64,000 nucleotides of DNA from the NCBI GenBank assembly GCA_963675135.1, contig OY776128.1:71678670-71742669 (forward strand). Direction: 5' to 3'. Every line of letters starts with the position of its first letter. Positions within the stretch are counted from its first letter, which is position 1. The notes beneath the pieces were generated by a model. That model searched no databases. It was given only the letters and a program-made list of their open reading frames with translations, and was not told the origin of the DNA. This document shows positions 1-12,678 of this stretch, piece after piece. Origin of the DNA: Galeopsis tetrahit. Taxonomy: Eukaryota > Streptophyta > Magnoliopsida > Lamiales > Lamiaceae. Made by a program: the position numbers and the translations under genes.

Positions 1-1528
1 AGGAAAATGAGCATTTTTGGAGCAAAACACGTCACAATTACATTGTGGAGTCAACCGAAGGAATAAATCGAGAAGGAAGAAATTATGATTGGGCTCAGGA
101 AGAAAAGAATATATAAAATGAAGCCTAATATTGAGGGCCAATTCGGCTGGCCCATTCCTCATTACATTGGGCCCATTTTTCTCAATTGTGGTGAAGTGCC
201 GTGAGCCATCAAAGAAGGGAATTGCTATAATTATAACAGCAAAATATCAATATAAATGTTTTGGGCCCATCTCATTTCTTCACTAATTAATTTGAGAGGC
301 CACGTCTATTCATTCCATATGGCAGCTTGCATGAATTAAAAAGCTAGGCCCATTTGATTCGTAAGGGAATGGCCCAAAACTCATTTCTGGGCCCAATTAG
401 CAGCCGTGAGTATATTAGACAAAACAGGGGAAGCACACATAAGCTAGGGGGATATCGGCCAACACACGCAGAAAGAGTCGCGACTCCATTGGGGAGGCTC
501 CCCTCCTTCCACACTAGTCTAAACTCAATAAATTAGTTTAGCTTGTTATTTCATTTTTTTTAGATAGATTTAATTTAGTATTTCATTTTATTGTAAGCCT
601 TGGAAGATTTGAAGCCTAGAGGTTCTTTCTTTCCTTTATTTCAATATTTAGTTGATAATTTCATTTTCATTCATGTTTTGTAGTTTAATTTACATGAGTT
701 TTATTATAGTTGTTAATTTAGACATGGGCTAATCTCCAATTGCCTTGGGTGTGGATGTTTTGATGGGTGTTTAATGTAATTGTGAAGTAATTGCATGATT
801 AGCTTAGGATTTTGGTGATTATGTTTCTAGAGTTGTATTTTGATTGATTCATTTGGTTGGTCAATCCTATTAGCAAGCATGTTCGATTATGTTTATTGCA
901 ACGAGAGTTGGGTAGCATGATTGGGGTGTGAGTGTGAGCTTTGGTCAATTGAATATAAGTTAAGTAGTAATTAGCTAAATCGAGAGAGGGTTAATTGCTA
1001 GACCGACAACTTTAGACACCAAACGAATAGAGGTCGTCTAGGAGTTTGGTGAGAGGGCGTTTCATAAGCATTAGTAACCGTGTTGAAAGTGCTTATGAAA
1101 CACTATTTTAGGAGCTTATGATATTTGGTTAGATCCTATAATTGCTAATCAATGCACGATGTTGACCTATGCCTTTCGAGGGGGTTTACACACACATGTG
1201 ATAGCCTTTAGCTTAACCCGAATTCTTAGTAAAATCATGTAATTAGTTCACTAGTTCACTTAATTGCTCACAAAATGGATACACTCGAGGCAATACTTTC
1301 TCACCTTGCACTTTCATTATTGAGAGTTAGTTTAGTTGTTTGCATTAGTTGTTTATTTTCTTAATTGGTATTTGCTTTATCCTCCCATTTAGCTTCTATA
1401 ACACCATTTCGACTTATAGTTTTGGGGATCCACGCTCTCCTAGCTAGGTCCTTGGAACGAAAATCTACTAGGTCGTATACTTATCATACTACTATCGAAC
1501 CCATACGCTTGTGGGGATCGTATAGTTG
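1..1528 (+). mobile_element. Possible Ty3/gypsy LTR and flank remnant
   Basis: No credible coding frame. Near 1490-1525 the sequence resembles the 3' end of plant gypsy LTRs of the Tat/Athila kind, which often end in a motif like 'cgcttgtgggga' just before the primer-binding site. No primer-binding site follows; the sequence runs into a gag stub on the opposite strand. The left boundary is outside the window or unrecognisable. The family assignment rests on resemblance only. Confidence 0.3.
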
Positions 1529-1558
1529 TTTGAAAAAGTGTGCGAAATACGAACCAAG

Positions 1559-1837
1559 TCAATGATAGGAGTGGTCGTCCTCGTCATTCACGTTGGCATT
1601 TGCCTTAGCCTTGCGAGCTTTGTCAAAAGCTTGATCCTTAGCTTTCTTAAGTTCTATTGTCTCGTTTTCCCTCCTCTTTTCGTTGAGGTAGTCAGTGAAG
1701 TCTCTCAAGTGCTGGGGATCTTTCAAAATGTCCCCCAGGTTGATGTTTGCCAAAGGATTGGCCGCCGGAGCCACTGGTGGAGGGGGTTCGTTCCCTCCGA
1801 GAGGCGGAATTTCATCACGATGGGTGTGTTGAGACAT
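1559..1837 (-). pseudogene. N-terminal gag stub of a gypsy-like LTR retrotransposon
   Basis: A 92-codon reading frame begins 348 bp inside the LTR at 2205-2876. It is proline-rich at the start (PPLGG, PPPPVAP), then has a charged helical stretch (DYLNEKRRENETIEL) and a lysine/alanine-rich tail. Its position after LTR and primer-binding site, and its acidic-to-basic make-up, suit the N-terminus of a gag protein. No capsid core, zinc knuckle or pol follows. The frame stops at 1559, where the sequence changes character, so the element is truncated. A gag-only non-autonomous element is possible, but the short length favours a broken one. Confidence 0.5.
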
Positions 1838-2184
1838 CTTCAGAGTGATTTCTGGGAATCGGTTACAAAGATGACTGTTCTAAAATAAAATGCTTAAAAA
1901 AACAAGATCCGAGTTCTTACGCAGAAGATTTGAACGTGCTAAAACTACTAATTTATGAAAAACAGCCACAAAGAAGTGCTAGAAACAGAAAAACAAGGAG
2001 ATCAAACTCCAAAATAAGCCTAAATATTACAAATATTTAAGAACACGAAGATAATTAAAGTACGTATGAAATACGTAAACGATGTTCTAAAAGGTATTTC
2101 TACCGATTAAAACCTGAAATAAGGAGTTTGCAAGCCGATCGTTCGATGATCGGTTGAAACTTTGATGAAGAACACGTAAAAGGA

Positions 2185-2202
2185 CCCCTCCTTCTAGCGC
2201 CA
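2185..2202 (-). promoter_or_regulatory. Primer-binding site of the gypsy-like element
   Basis: Read on the minus strand this is TGGCGCTAGAAGGAGGGG. It lies two bases inside the LTR end and starts with the TGGCGC seen in many plant gypsy primer-binding sites. It fixes the strand of the element. Confidence 0.6.
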
Positions 2203-2204
2203 AA

Positions 2205-2876
2205 TGATGTGGATGCTTTTGTGTGGATGATCTGGACGTGGACTTTTCGTAAGCACTACACAAACATGAATTATATGTGGGGTTTATTACGTGTTAATAC
2301 GGATTAATCGGGTTGATTTGTTGTGATCTTATCGGAAAAAAATGAAGAACACAAGAGGTAGCTTCTTAGAGAAGCTAAAGCTTAGAGCTTGGGAGTGTTT
2401 ATTGATTAGGGTTGGGGTGTAGTAGGAAGATTGTGAGTCCTCTTACAAATGAGCCAATTTAGGCATTATATACTAGTTTTTTAGGTCTGCCCGCACTTTA
2501 CACGTGGCGGGCTGATATTGGACCTGAAATCCCACCACATAAAGGTGATGGGACCTGCATTAAATGCTAAACCGCCTCTTTGGTGGTCGTCCTCGCCGTG
2601 CTCGCCTGACCATGGTGGTCGCCGGAGGACCTGGTCGTCCGGTCATCTTCATGGGTAGTGGTCGCACTCGCCGTGCTCGCCACGCTCCATCCTCTCTCCC
2701 AAGGCTTCTATACTTGTCTTTATCTAGCTAGCTCTACATGTGCTCGCCAACATCTTTGGGCGAGCACTTAATTACATCCTTCTACATTTTCTTCATAAAG
2801 TTGACTAGTCGTCGCCACGCAAGCTGGTGACTAGGATTGACTTGTCAAAGATTGACTTCTTTGACCTGGTGTAACA
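2205..2876 (-). mobile_element. 5' LTR (672 bp) of the gypsy-like element
   Basis: On the minus strand it starts TGTTACACC and ends CCACATCA, giving the TG...CA ends of LTRs, with the primer-binding site directly inside. It holds GC-rich pieces with repeated 'gtggtcg' and 'ctcgcc' words around 2580-2770. No second LTR exists in the window, so the element is 3' truncated. Confidence 0.6.
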
Positions 2877-3657
2877 ATGTGATATACAGATTCATAGTGT
2901 TAGTGTAATAATGTATTACAAACTAGATTACACAATGTAAGAATGTATTACAAAACCAGATTACACAGTGTAAGTATAGTGATTTTAAACTCAAATCTAC
3001 CTCACAATCTAAATGCACTATTTCATATATAAATGGGATCATTTGGCCGAAATTCCAATCCGTTTCACGTGCGAGCCGCATGCTCACATATCCGATGAAA
3101 AGGATTCTAATTGGGTCGGATCGAGTCAAACGAATCTCTCTCAAAAATCACACACAAAGGAATATATAATTTCACTTTTTAATTTTTTTACAATATCGAT
3201 ATGATATATATTCAGCCATATGACCGTAAAATTAAGATTGTAATATTTGTTATGATACTCATACTTATAATAAATAAGTCGTCAAATACAATAAACCTAA
3301 ATGGCCAGGTAGCTTTCGTTCTCGCATAAGAAAAAAAGAGTTGAGATGACATTGCATATATATTTGCATGGGCCGAGGCTTAACGGCGACATTACATATG
3401 GATCTGTTATCAAAAAATATAGTCATGTGGGTGTACGTATTCTTACATAAGGAGAAGGAGACACCTGTGGATAGAGACAGATCGAGCATCACGTACCTTA
3501 AAACACACGAGTACAATCTAGTAATATCTCTTATACTCCATCCGTTACATTTTTTTAAAAACATTTTAAAATAGTTAAAATTTTTATTTAATCTTTCATA
3601 ACTTTTTTAATTGCTTAATTTACGTTTAATTTTCGCCGGAATTGTAAAAATATAACA
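2877..3657. other. Intergenic AT-rich stretch
   Basis: No supported gene. A short inexact repeat ('taatgtattacaaa', 'agattacacaatgtaag') lies at about 2905-2975. A 'tactccatccgttac' word at 3535 looks like the end of a degenerate Stowaway-type MITE. Confidence 0.5.
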
Positions 3658-6600
3658 TAGAGTGATACCCCTGATGCTTTGCGAGATGAATTGCGCTTTG
3701 ATTATCACAGAAGACAGTCACACTGTTCTGAGATAAACCAAATTCCTTAAGAATCCCTTTCAGCCACATGCTTTCCTTAACTGCCTCAGTCAAGGCCACG
3801 TACTCCGCTTCAGTAGTAGACAATGCAACTACGGATTGATGAATAGACCTCCACGACACTGCCGTACCAAATAGAGTGAACACATATCCTGTTAAGGATT
3901 TCCGAGTGTCAACATTTGCTGCGTAATCGGCATCAACGTATCCCATAAGTGCATCCCCCTCACTTGACATCTTCTGAAATTTCAGACCTGTCTGTGCTGA
4001 TCCCAGAACATATCTCATAACCCACTTAACCGTTTCCCAATGGCTTAAGCCTGGATCACTCATATATCTGCTGATCACACTCATAGCATGCGTCAAGTCT
4101 GGCCTACAACACACCATAGCATACATTAAACTCCCTACAGCACTGGCATAAGGTATCTTGCTCATCTGAGTTCGCTCTTGGCTGCTCCTGGGACTCATCT
4201 GATTGGACAATCGATGATGTTGGCCAATAGGAGTAGAGACAGTCTTTGCCTTATGCATTCTGAACCTCTCTAACACCTTCTGAAGATAAGTAGGTTGACT
4301 CAGCAGAATAGACCCATCTAGTCTACTGATCTCCATCCCAAGAATCACTTTGGCTTCACCAAGATCTTTCATCTCAAACTCCTGTTTGAGGATCTCCTTA
4401 ACTTGATTAACACTGTCAATAGACTCGCCTGCTATTAACATGTCATCAACATACAACAGAAGATAGGTAGTAGCAGTCCCAACCCGTCTGAAATAGACAC
4501 AACTGTCGTACAAGCTCCTTGTAAAACCAGCTGAGCAAATGTACTCATCAAACCTCAAGTACCATTGTCTAGGGCTTTGTTTGAGGCCATAGAGGGACTT
4601 CTTCAATAGACAGACCTTGTCTTCCCCTTCTTCTATGTCCAACCCTTCTGGTAACTTCATGTAGATCCTCTCTTCTAGAGATCCATGTAAGAAAGCTGTG
4701 GTCACATCCATCTGATGTAGCTCCAATTCGAATTGAGCAACCATAGCTAACAAGATTCTGATGCTACAATGCTTCACAACAGGTGAGAAGATTTCATTGA
4801 AATTGATACCTTCTTTCTGTGTAAATCCCTTAGCTACAAGCCTCGCCTTGTATCTAAGTCTGCCACCCCTCTGAGCCTCCACCTTCTTTTTATAGATCCA
4901 CTTGCACCCAACCAACTTCTTGTTCTTGGGCCTTTGAACAATCTCCCATGTCTGGTTCTTGTTCAAAGAAAGCAGCTCCTCCTCCATAGCAACTATCCAC
5001 TTCTCCTTGTCGTGGCAGCTAATGGCTTCTGTATAAGACTTTGGCTCCAGAGACTCCACCTCAAGAGCTGCACATAATGCAAATGAGACTATGTCAGCTT
5101 GACCATACCTCTGAGGTGGGTGGACTTCTCGTCTGGTTCTGTCCCGTGCCAGCTGATAATGTTGAAGATCATTCTCGCCTTGAGGATCGCCCTCCTCATC
5201 TGGATCAATATCATCTCCAACTGGTCTTGTGGAGTCAACTTGCTCCACCTCGACTTGTGTCTCGTCTGGTTGGTTATCAGCTGCACTAGTACTCGTACTA
5301 GTCTGTTCTGATAGAGGCATCCGACTCTCATCAAACGTAACATCTCTACTGATTATACATTTCTGCATCCCAGCTTCGAGGCACCATAACCTGTATCCTT
5401 TCACGCCTGAAGGATACCCAACAAACACGCATCGCAATGCTCGAGGCTCAAGCTTATCTTGCTTGACATGAGCATAAGCTTGACATCCAAATACCTTCAA
5501 ATGATTGTAATCGGCTGCACGTCCAGACCACAACTCCTCTGGGGTTTTGTATTGCACAGCCGAGGAAGGACTCCTGTTTATCAAATAGGCTGCAGTAGAC
5601 ACAGCCTCTCCCCAAAACACCTTCGGCAGACAAGAACTGTTCAACATACACCTGACTCTCTCAAGTAGTGTCTGGTTCATCCTCTCAGCTACTCCGTTTT
5701 GCTGAGGGGTCCCTGGCACAGTCCTATGCCGTACTATTCCTTTCGATTTGCAGAACGCATTGAACTCGTCTGATAGGTACTCCAGACCATTATCAGTTCT
5801 CAAATGTTTGAGAGTCTTGCCTGTGACATTTTCACATTCAATGAGCCATTCCTTGAATTTCACAAATGCTTCTGACTTCGACTTGAGAATAGACACCCAC
5901 ACCTTTCTTGAGTAGTCGTCTATGATAGACAATAAGTATTTTCCTCCAGACCTCGTCTGATTCCTCGCTGGCCCCCATAGATCAGAATGGACATAGTCCA
6001 TGATCCCATTGGTAGAGTGAACACCCTTACCAAACTTAAGTCTCTTGGACTTACCAAGAATACAAGACTCACACAAGTCGAGTTGAGTGATCTTGTCTTT
6101 GCCAAGCAGACCTTGTTTAGACAACTCCACTAGGCCCTTCTCGCCTACGTGAGCTAGTCTTTTGTGCCACAACATCGAGTTGTCTTGCACCTCCGCTACA
6201 TCTGATCTACCAGCTACTGTTTCTCCCTTAAGAAAGTAGAGATCACTCCTTCTCTCACCTTTCAGGACAGTCAGCTCCCCTTTTGACACACTGAGCTCTC
6301 CATCCGCAGACTGGAATTTATAGCCCATAGAATCCAACATCCCAAGTGAGATCAAATTCCTCTTGAGTTCAGGTACGTACCTAACACTCTTGAGTATTCT
6401 TACTACCCCATCGTACATCTTCAGGTGAACACTACCTTCTCCAACAACTTTGAAAGTATGATCATTCCCAAGCAGAACAGAACCGCCCTTCTGTTGCTTG
6501 AAGTCATGAAACCAATCTCGTCTTGGAGTCATATGAAAAGAACACCCTGAATCAAGGATCCATGCTTGCTGTTCTGTAGAGGATGTGATGGTTAGCGCTT

Positions 6601-6694
6601 GAGCAGACTCATAGCCTTCATGCTCCTTCTCAACTTGAGTCTGATTAGCTTGATTCTTGTCATTAGAGGTATTGGCACCAGATTTCCTCAAGAA
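3626..6694 (-). pseudogene. Copia element A: pol polyprotein (Tork-like), 3' truncated
   Basis: About 1,020 codons read protease, integrase, reverse transcriptase and RNase H in Ty1/copia order. Visible motifs: protease WILDSGCSFHMT; GAG-pre-integrase LWHKRLAHVG; integrase core with HSDLWGP, RTDNGLEY and TPQQNGVAER; RT with YVDD at about 4441-4452; RNase H with YVDADYA and STTEAEY. The frame is open but begins straight after an in-frame TAG (6695-6697) that separates it from gag. Homology ends near 3661 just after the RNase H 'HQGYHS' residues; the last 13 or so residues are unrelated AT-rich sequence. The final part of RNase H, the polypurine tract and the 3' LTR are missing. The gag resembles that of the Tnt1/Tork group. 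Confidence 0.9.
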
Positions 6695-7468
6695 CTACTT
6701 GTATTTATGACAAGCATTCTTATAGTGCCCAGGCTTGTTGCAATAGTAGCACACTGCTTCACCTTGATTGGACACAACTGATTTTCCCTTATCAGCTCCT
6801 TTGGGTTAACTAGACCCCTTCTTGGCACCAGATCGCTTCTGGCCACCTCTGATTGCCAATCCTTCTCCGCTACTGACCTTGTCTGATTGAGACGTCTTGT
6901 TGTACAGCAGCTTGGACTTGACAGCCAGCATTACATCCTCCAATGTAATACTTTCCTTCCTACTATACAAGATGGTGTCCTTTAAGATTTCAAAGGACTT
7001 AGGGAGAGCACTCAATAGAATCAGAGCCTTATCCTCTTCCTCTAACTTGACATCTAAATTCTCTAGATCATCAAGAATTCTATTGAACTCATCAAGCTGA
7101 TCCGGAATGGGTTTGTCATCCACCATTCTGAAGGCATACAGCTTCTGTTTCGAATAGAGACGGTTAGCTAAGGTTTTAACCATGTAAAGTTTACCTAGCT
7201 TGTCCCAGACCTCTTTCGCGGTTTTCTCTTTAGCCACCTCTCTCAAAACCTTATCACCAAGGCAGAGTAGAATAGTGCTTCGAGCTTTCCTGAGCATCTT
7301 GCTCCTTTCAACAGCAACGGAGGCAGATTCCTCAGTTGGGGCTGTAGACTCTTCGAGCACGTCGAACAAGCCTTGCTGTTCTAGGAGAGCCTGCATCTTG
7401 ACTCTCCACAGCCCAAAGTCACCTGTGCCTGAGAACTTCTCAATATTATACTTGGTCGAATTCTCCAT
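6695..7468 (-). pseudogene. Copia element A: gag with two in-frame stops
   Basis: The frame starts at an ATG 54 bases inside the primer-binding site and reads a copia gag: KYNIEKFSGTGDFGLW at the N-terminus, then a conserved IPDQLDEFNRILDDLENL stretch and EEEDKALILLSALP. A TAA at 6806-6808 stops it after 220 codons. The same frame continues to a CCHC zinc knuckle (CYYCNKPGHYKNAC, 6710-6751) and then hits a TAG at 6695-6697 before pol. Because gag, knuckle and pol share one frame, this was probably a single gag-pol frame disabled by two nonsense changes; a recoding signal cannot be excluded but is not evident. Confidence 0.85.
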
Positions 7469-7522
7469 CTTCGATCTGGCAATTGATTAATGGCTGACAA
7501 TCGATTCCTCTCGATCCCGATC

Positions 7523-7542
7523 GTTCCCACAGACGGCGCCAA
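7523..7542 (-). promoter_or_regulatory. Primer-binding site of element A
   Basis: On the minus strand it reads TTGGCGCCGTCTGTGGGAAC, one base inside the LTR. This sequence is common at plant LTR-retrotransposon primer-binding sites. Confidence 0.7.
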
Positions 7543-7543
7543 T

Positions 7544-8373
7544 TGTTACGATTGTCAATGATATTCGACTCCGATTAGACGTCTCCAATCACAAGCAAAA
7601 TAATCGGCCGATAATCAATCCAACGAAAGCATGGCAATTCACAAATATAAATGAAAATGAAAAACAGAGCACAAGAAGATTTAAGTGGTTCGATCAACGT
7701 GATCTACATCCACTGGACACACGACTTCAATTTGATTAGTTCAAGAGATGTTTACAAACACTCATCACTCGGAAAGGGATTTATCCTCACTTCACTCGTG
7801 AACTCTCAACTCTCAAAACGAATGCTCGTACGCGTCAAGGATTACAAATACAAGTAATGGGTATTTATAGGTTGTCAAGGGTGATTGCAGCGTGTGTTGA
7901 AAGCGTGCTCTGTTGCCACGTGGATTCTGTTACAACCGTGTAACAAACTCACACCTTCAGCGTGACCCAATCTGAATTGACCTCCTTGCCCTTCACTTGT
8001 CTTCGCAAGACAAGACGACTCCATACTTAGCCAAAAATTAACCTTGCTAACAGAACTCAACTAGTCTGGTCAGACCTCTACTTGTCTGGTCTTCCCAACT
8101 CGTCTTTTCCTTCGCAACACCCATCTCATCTGTTTGGACTCCTCCAACTCATCTGATCTGGTCTGAGTTAACTTGTCTGGCTCCACCAGCTGATACGCCC
8201 AACAGCTGAGTCCTTCAGAAGACTTCTATCAACTAAGTACCTCGACTGATCTGCCCAACAGACGAGTACAGTAGTAGAGTAGAATCTACCTGATCTTCAC
8301 AAGACGAGTAGCACTCGTCTAGTCTAGGAGGATTTGAGATAAACCTCACACATCATAATACCATATCCAACAA
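7544..8373 (-). mobile_element. 5' LTR (830 bp) of copia element A
   Basis: On the minus strand it runs from TGTTGGATATGG to CAATCGTAACA, with TG...CA ends and the primer-binding site next to it. A TATA-like TATAAATACCC (minus) lies at about 7858-7868. The R-U5 part carries the 'gaaccactt' word often seen in plant copia LTRs. There is no partner LTR, because the left end of the element is lost. Confidence 0.8.
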
Positions 8374-9272
8374 TGTTTTAAGCTTGTAATCATGTTCTCT
8401 AGACATAATATGTGTATGAATCTAACACGTTTTTAAGCATTACACATGTATTTAACAGCATATCATTCAATAAATGACTAATCCGTAAACAGATTCATTT
8501 AGAGCTAAAAACAGAGCATGTTATTTTTCTTGAAAGCTTTACAAATATGCATGTCTCTAACAGAAGATTATGAGAAATACTAACCCATTTCCAAAGACAT
8601 TTTTGTTAAAGTTCTAGAGCTTTGAGCAAAACTTGTAGATAAGCTTGAAGATTCTTGAGCGATTTAGCTTAGGGCTTTTTCAGAAATTTTGAAAACGTAA
8701 ATTGTGAAAAATTCTAAGTTATGCTTTTATATCTCCTCAACTGTACAATTTGAAAAGTGTTAGGTGTAGGGCTGAGATTGAATTGATAAGATTTAATGGT
8801 TTAGATCAATTCTGTTACACCAAAGGACGCAAATGTCGTGTCCTGCGCACAGTAAGTTGCTTTTTCAGAAAATCGTGCAGTTGATCGTCTTTTAGCAAAA
8901 ATCTCTTGCTTGTCTGTTATGAGCATTAAATGCGTACTATAAAGATGAACAGAGTTTAACTTTTATGAAAAAGAAAACTTATCTACAGTCAAGTGACAAC
9001 TTGACTGAATAACCCTTGACAACTTCTATTGAAGTTTCTCATGTTCTTTGTCATCCTCTGCGTTGTCCTTCGTAGTTTTCCTCGTACTTGAGTGTCATGT
9101 ACTTTGTCCAAGTTTCCTGCATGAAAGTTCTTGAAAATAATATCAGAATGTGAAAAATAAATTAATGAACTTTGTATTGTCTCATCAACTTATTCTTCCT
9201 AAATCTTCACTCTAAGTTCCCCCTTGGATTAATACTAGTATCTCTGGCATGAGTAAAGTAATTCCTTATACT
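8374..9272 (-). other. Downstream region of copia element B, cut by element A
   Basis: This follows the stop of the element B pol (minus strand). A polypurine tract (CCAAGGGGGAA) lies at about 9218-9228. Beyond it are a TATA-like GATATAAAAGC at about 8735 and AT-rich sequence up to the LTR start of element A. By eye the region does not match the 5' LTR at 15257-16667. It could be a long 3' untranslated region, as SIRE-type elements can have, or part of an LTR from another family. Confidence 0.45.
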
Positions 9273-12200
9273 TTAAACATTCTCTCCAGGATCTAATAAA
9301 CCAAGTTCCATTGAAAGTTCCTTGAACCTTGTTTCAGCTAGGGGTTTTGTAAGAATATCAGCCTTTTGCTTATCAGTATGAATCTTTTCCATTCTGATGT
9401 CCTTTTTCTCTACATGATCTCTTATGAAGTGATGTCTAATATCCACATGTTTACACCTTGTGTGTAACACTGGATTTTGAGTAATAGCTATGGCACTATT
9501 ATTATCACAATAAATAGGTACATCTTTTGTGACAACTTTATAATCTCTTAGCTGTTGTTTGAGCCATAAGATTTGAGCACAACAGCTTCCAGCAGCCATG
9601 TATTCAGACTCTGTGGTTGAAGTAGCTACAGAAGTTTGTTTCTTGGAAAACCATGAAATCAATTTGTTTCCTAAGAATTGACAAGTGCCAGTAGTTGATT
9701 TTCTGTCTATTCTACATCCTCCATAGTCGGCATCGGAATAACCAGTCAACTCAATGTTGTCTTCAGATGGATACCACAATCCTAAGTTCACTGTACCTTT
9801 TAAATACCTAAGTATTCTTTTGGTAGCCTCTAAGTGACTTTTCTTTGGATTGGACTGAAATCTAGCACAAACACCAACTGCAAAAGTAATATCAGGTCTG
9901 CTTGCAGTTAGATATAATAAAGAACCTATTATTGCTCTATATTCAGTGGGGTTGGTATCTAATCCATCACTGTCAGGATCCATTTTCCAATTTGTATTCA
10001 TAGGAATCCTAACTGGTTTGCTATTTTCACAGCCAAACTTCTTGATCATTTCTCTAGTATACTTAGCTTGATTGATGAAGATTCCTTTCTCAGATTGTTT
10101 GACTTGTAAACCTAGGAAAAAGTTCATCAATCCCATCATTGACATTTCAAACTTCCCTTGCATGAGAGTTGAAAATTTCTTGCACATATCCTCATTTGGT
10201 GAACCAAAAATGATATCATCAACATATATCTGTACTAACAGAATATCATTTCCTTCACTTATCCTAAATAAGGTCCTATCAACTGTGCCTTTCACAAAAC
10301 CATTGTCCAATAGGAATTGTGATAGTGTCTCATACCAAGCTCTTGGTGCTTGTTTGAGACCATAAAGTGCTTTCTTCAATCTATACACTTTGTCTCCTTC
10401 TTCAAAACCAGGTGGCTGCTCTACATAAACCTCTTCTTTAAGTACACCATTCAGAAATGCACTCTTCACATCCATTTGGTATACCTTGAACTTCATATGA
10501 GCTGCATATGCTAAGAACAGCCTAATTGCTTCTAACCTAGCTACAGGGGCAAATGTTTCATCATAGTCTATTCCTTCATGTTGACTATAACCTTTGGCAA
10601 CTAGTCTGGCTTTGTTTCTAACTATAACATCATTTTCATTCTTCTTGTTCTTGTAAACCCATTTAGCTCCTACAACATCCTGATGTGTTGGTCTGTCTAC
10701 CAGCTCCCAAACATCATTCCTTTTGAACTGATTTAGTTCCTCTTGCATTGCTGTAATCCAGTTGGAGTCTGTCATTGCTTCTTCAATGGTTGTGGGTTCT
10801 GTTTCAGAAAGAAAACAACAAAATAAGGCACTCTCTCCATGTTGTCTCCTAGTGATTACACCACTAGTAGGATCACCAATGATCTGGTCTGAAGGATGAG
10901 CATCTAGCCATGTCCTTCTAGACTGATCATTTTCAGATAAGTTAGTCTCATTTGGTTCAACAGTTAATTCAACATAGAATTCAGGAAAATTAAAAGCAGG
11001 ATCAGTTTCATATTCAGGGGTGTTGTCCATGTCATCGACATTGACATTTACAGGTTGAGTTCCCCCTAAATCATTTGATCCTTGTACTCCCTCAGCATTA
11101 CCAGCTTCGTCATTGGGAGAACTTACCTCAGGTTGAGTGGGTTCATTCAACTCAACATTGCTGTTTTCCTCATGGATGTTGGCTCCAGGTAAGTTGTCTT
11201 TATCTTGATTGGCTTCAGATATGTTGGATATCTTGAGGTTGTCCAAGTCAGGATAGTGTACATTAGTAAATGTAGATTCTTTTCTTTCACCATCTCTTAG
11301 CCTTGTCACTCTTGTGTTGATTACATCATGAGATTTGTCTTCTTTGTTTGAGGTCCTGTGCTTGAAAGAAAACTCATCAAAGATAACATGAGGTGTTTCT
11401 TCAACAATAAGAGTTCTACAATTATAAACTCTGAAAGCTTTGCTAGATGAAGAATATCCTAGAAAGATTCCTTCATCTGCTTTGCTATCAAATGTTTTTA
11501 ATTGTTGCTTCCCATTATTGTGAATGAAACATGTACATCCAAAAATATGAAAGTAAGAGATTCTTGGTTTTCTCCCTTTGAAGAGTTCATAAGGAGTTTT
11601 TCCTTGTTCCTTTGTTAGCATGGATCTTTTTTGGGTGTGACAAGCAGTATTGATTGCTTCTGCCCAAAACCTCTTTGGAATCTTTGCTTCTGCTATCATG
11701 GTTCTTCCAGCTTCCTTGAGTGTTCTAACTCTCCTTTCTGCTACACCATTTTGTTGAGGTGTTCTAGCTGATGAAGTTTCATGAGTGATTCCATTTGCTT
11801 GATAGTATTCATTTATGTAAGAGTTGATGAATTCTGTTCCTTTGTCTGATCTGATCTTTACAATGCTCAAGCCTTTCTCATTTGTAATTTTCTTCAAAAG
11901 TTCTGGCAGCTTCTGTTGAGTCTCCTTCTTTAGCATGAATACTACCCAAGTGTATCTTGAGAAGTCATCCACTATTATTAGTGTATACTTCTTCCCACTG
12001 ATGCTCATAGGGGTAATGGGTCCAAATAAATCCATGTGAAGTAATTGTAATACTCTTGCAGTTGAGATGGCAGCCTTTGTCTTGAAAGATGCTTTGACTT
12101 GCTTTCCTTCTTGACATGCTTGACAGATATGTTCTTTTGTGAATACTTCATTTGGTAGGCCATCTACTAAGGAAAATCTTGCAAGTTTGTTCAAGGTCTT

Positions 12201-12662
12201 AAAGTTCAGATGGTTTAGCCTTTTGTGCCACAGCCAACTGAGATCTTTAGAACCTTTTGCAACTAGGCAGATATCTTCAGGGGATTTGTTCCAATCTGCA
12301 AGATAAACATTACCTTTCCTTGACCCAGTTAGTAGTAACTGTTGATTTGATTTGTTCTTAATATAACATAAGTTACTAGAAAACTCAACATCAAAACCTT
12401 TATCACAAAATTGGCTTATTGAAAATAGATTGTGTTTCAGACCATAGACATATGAAACATTTGAAATACTTACAGTACCAATTTTGAGAGTTCCATAACC
12501 TTTGGTTGTTCCTTGTGAGTTGTCACCAAAAGTTACTTGTGGTCCATCTTGTTCAATGAAATCTGACAGAAGTTCCCTGTTTCCAGTCATATGTCTTGAA
12601 CATCCACTGTCCAAGTACCATGTAAGTTCTTTAGGACTTCTTTTCTTTGTTGATGGCACCAC
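9273..12662 (-). pseudogene. Copia element B: pol polyprotein (SIRE/Maximus-like)
   Basis: An open frame of 1,129 codons holds all copia pol domains: protease WYLDSGCSRHMTG near the start; GAG-pre-integrase LWHKRLNHLNFKTL; integrase core with HMDLFGP, RSDKGTEF and ARTPQQNGVAER; RT with YVDD at about 10216-10227; RNase H with YSDADYGG and STTESEY, ending in the usual KHVDIRHHFIRDHV and ADILTKPL. The protein appears complete at its C-terminus. It is not in frame with gag: the gag frame stops at 12679-12681, and the pol frame opens only after a TAA at 12672-12674, so the two do not overlap and ordinary frameshifting could not join them. The usable start would be a GTG. The domains look whole, but expression as gag-pol would need repair or an unknown mechanism. 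Confidence 0.85.
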
Positions 12663-12678
12663 AGGAACCTGTTACAAA

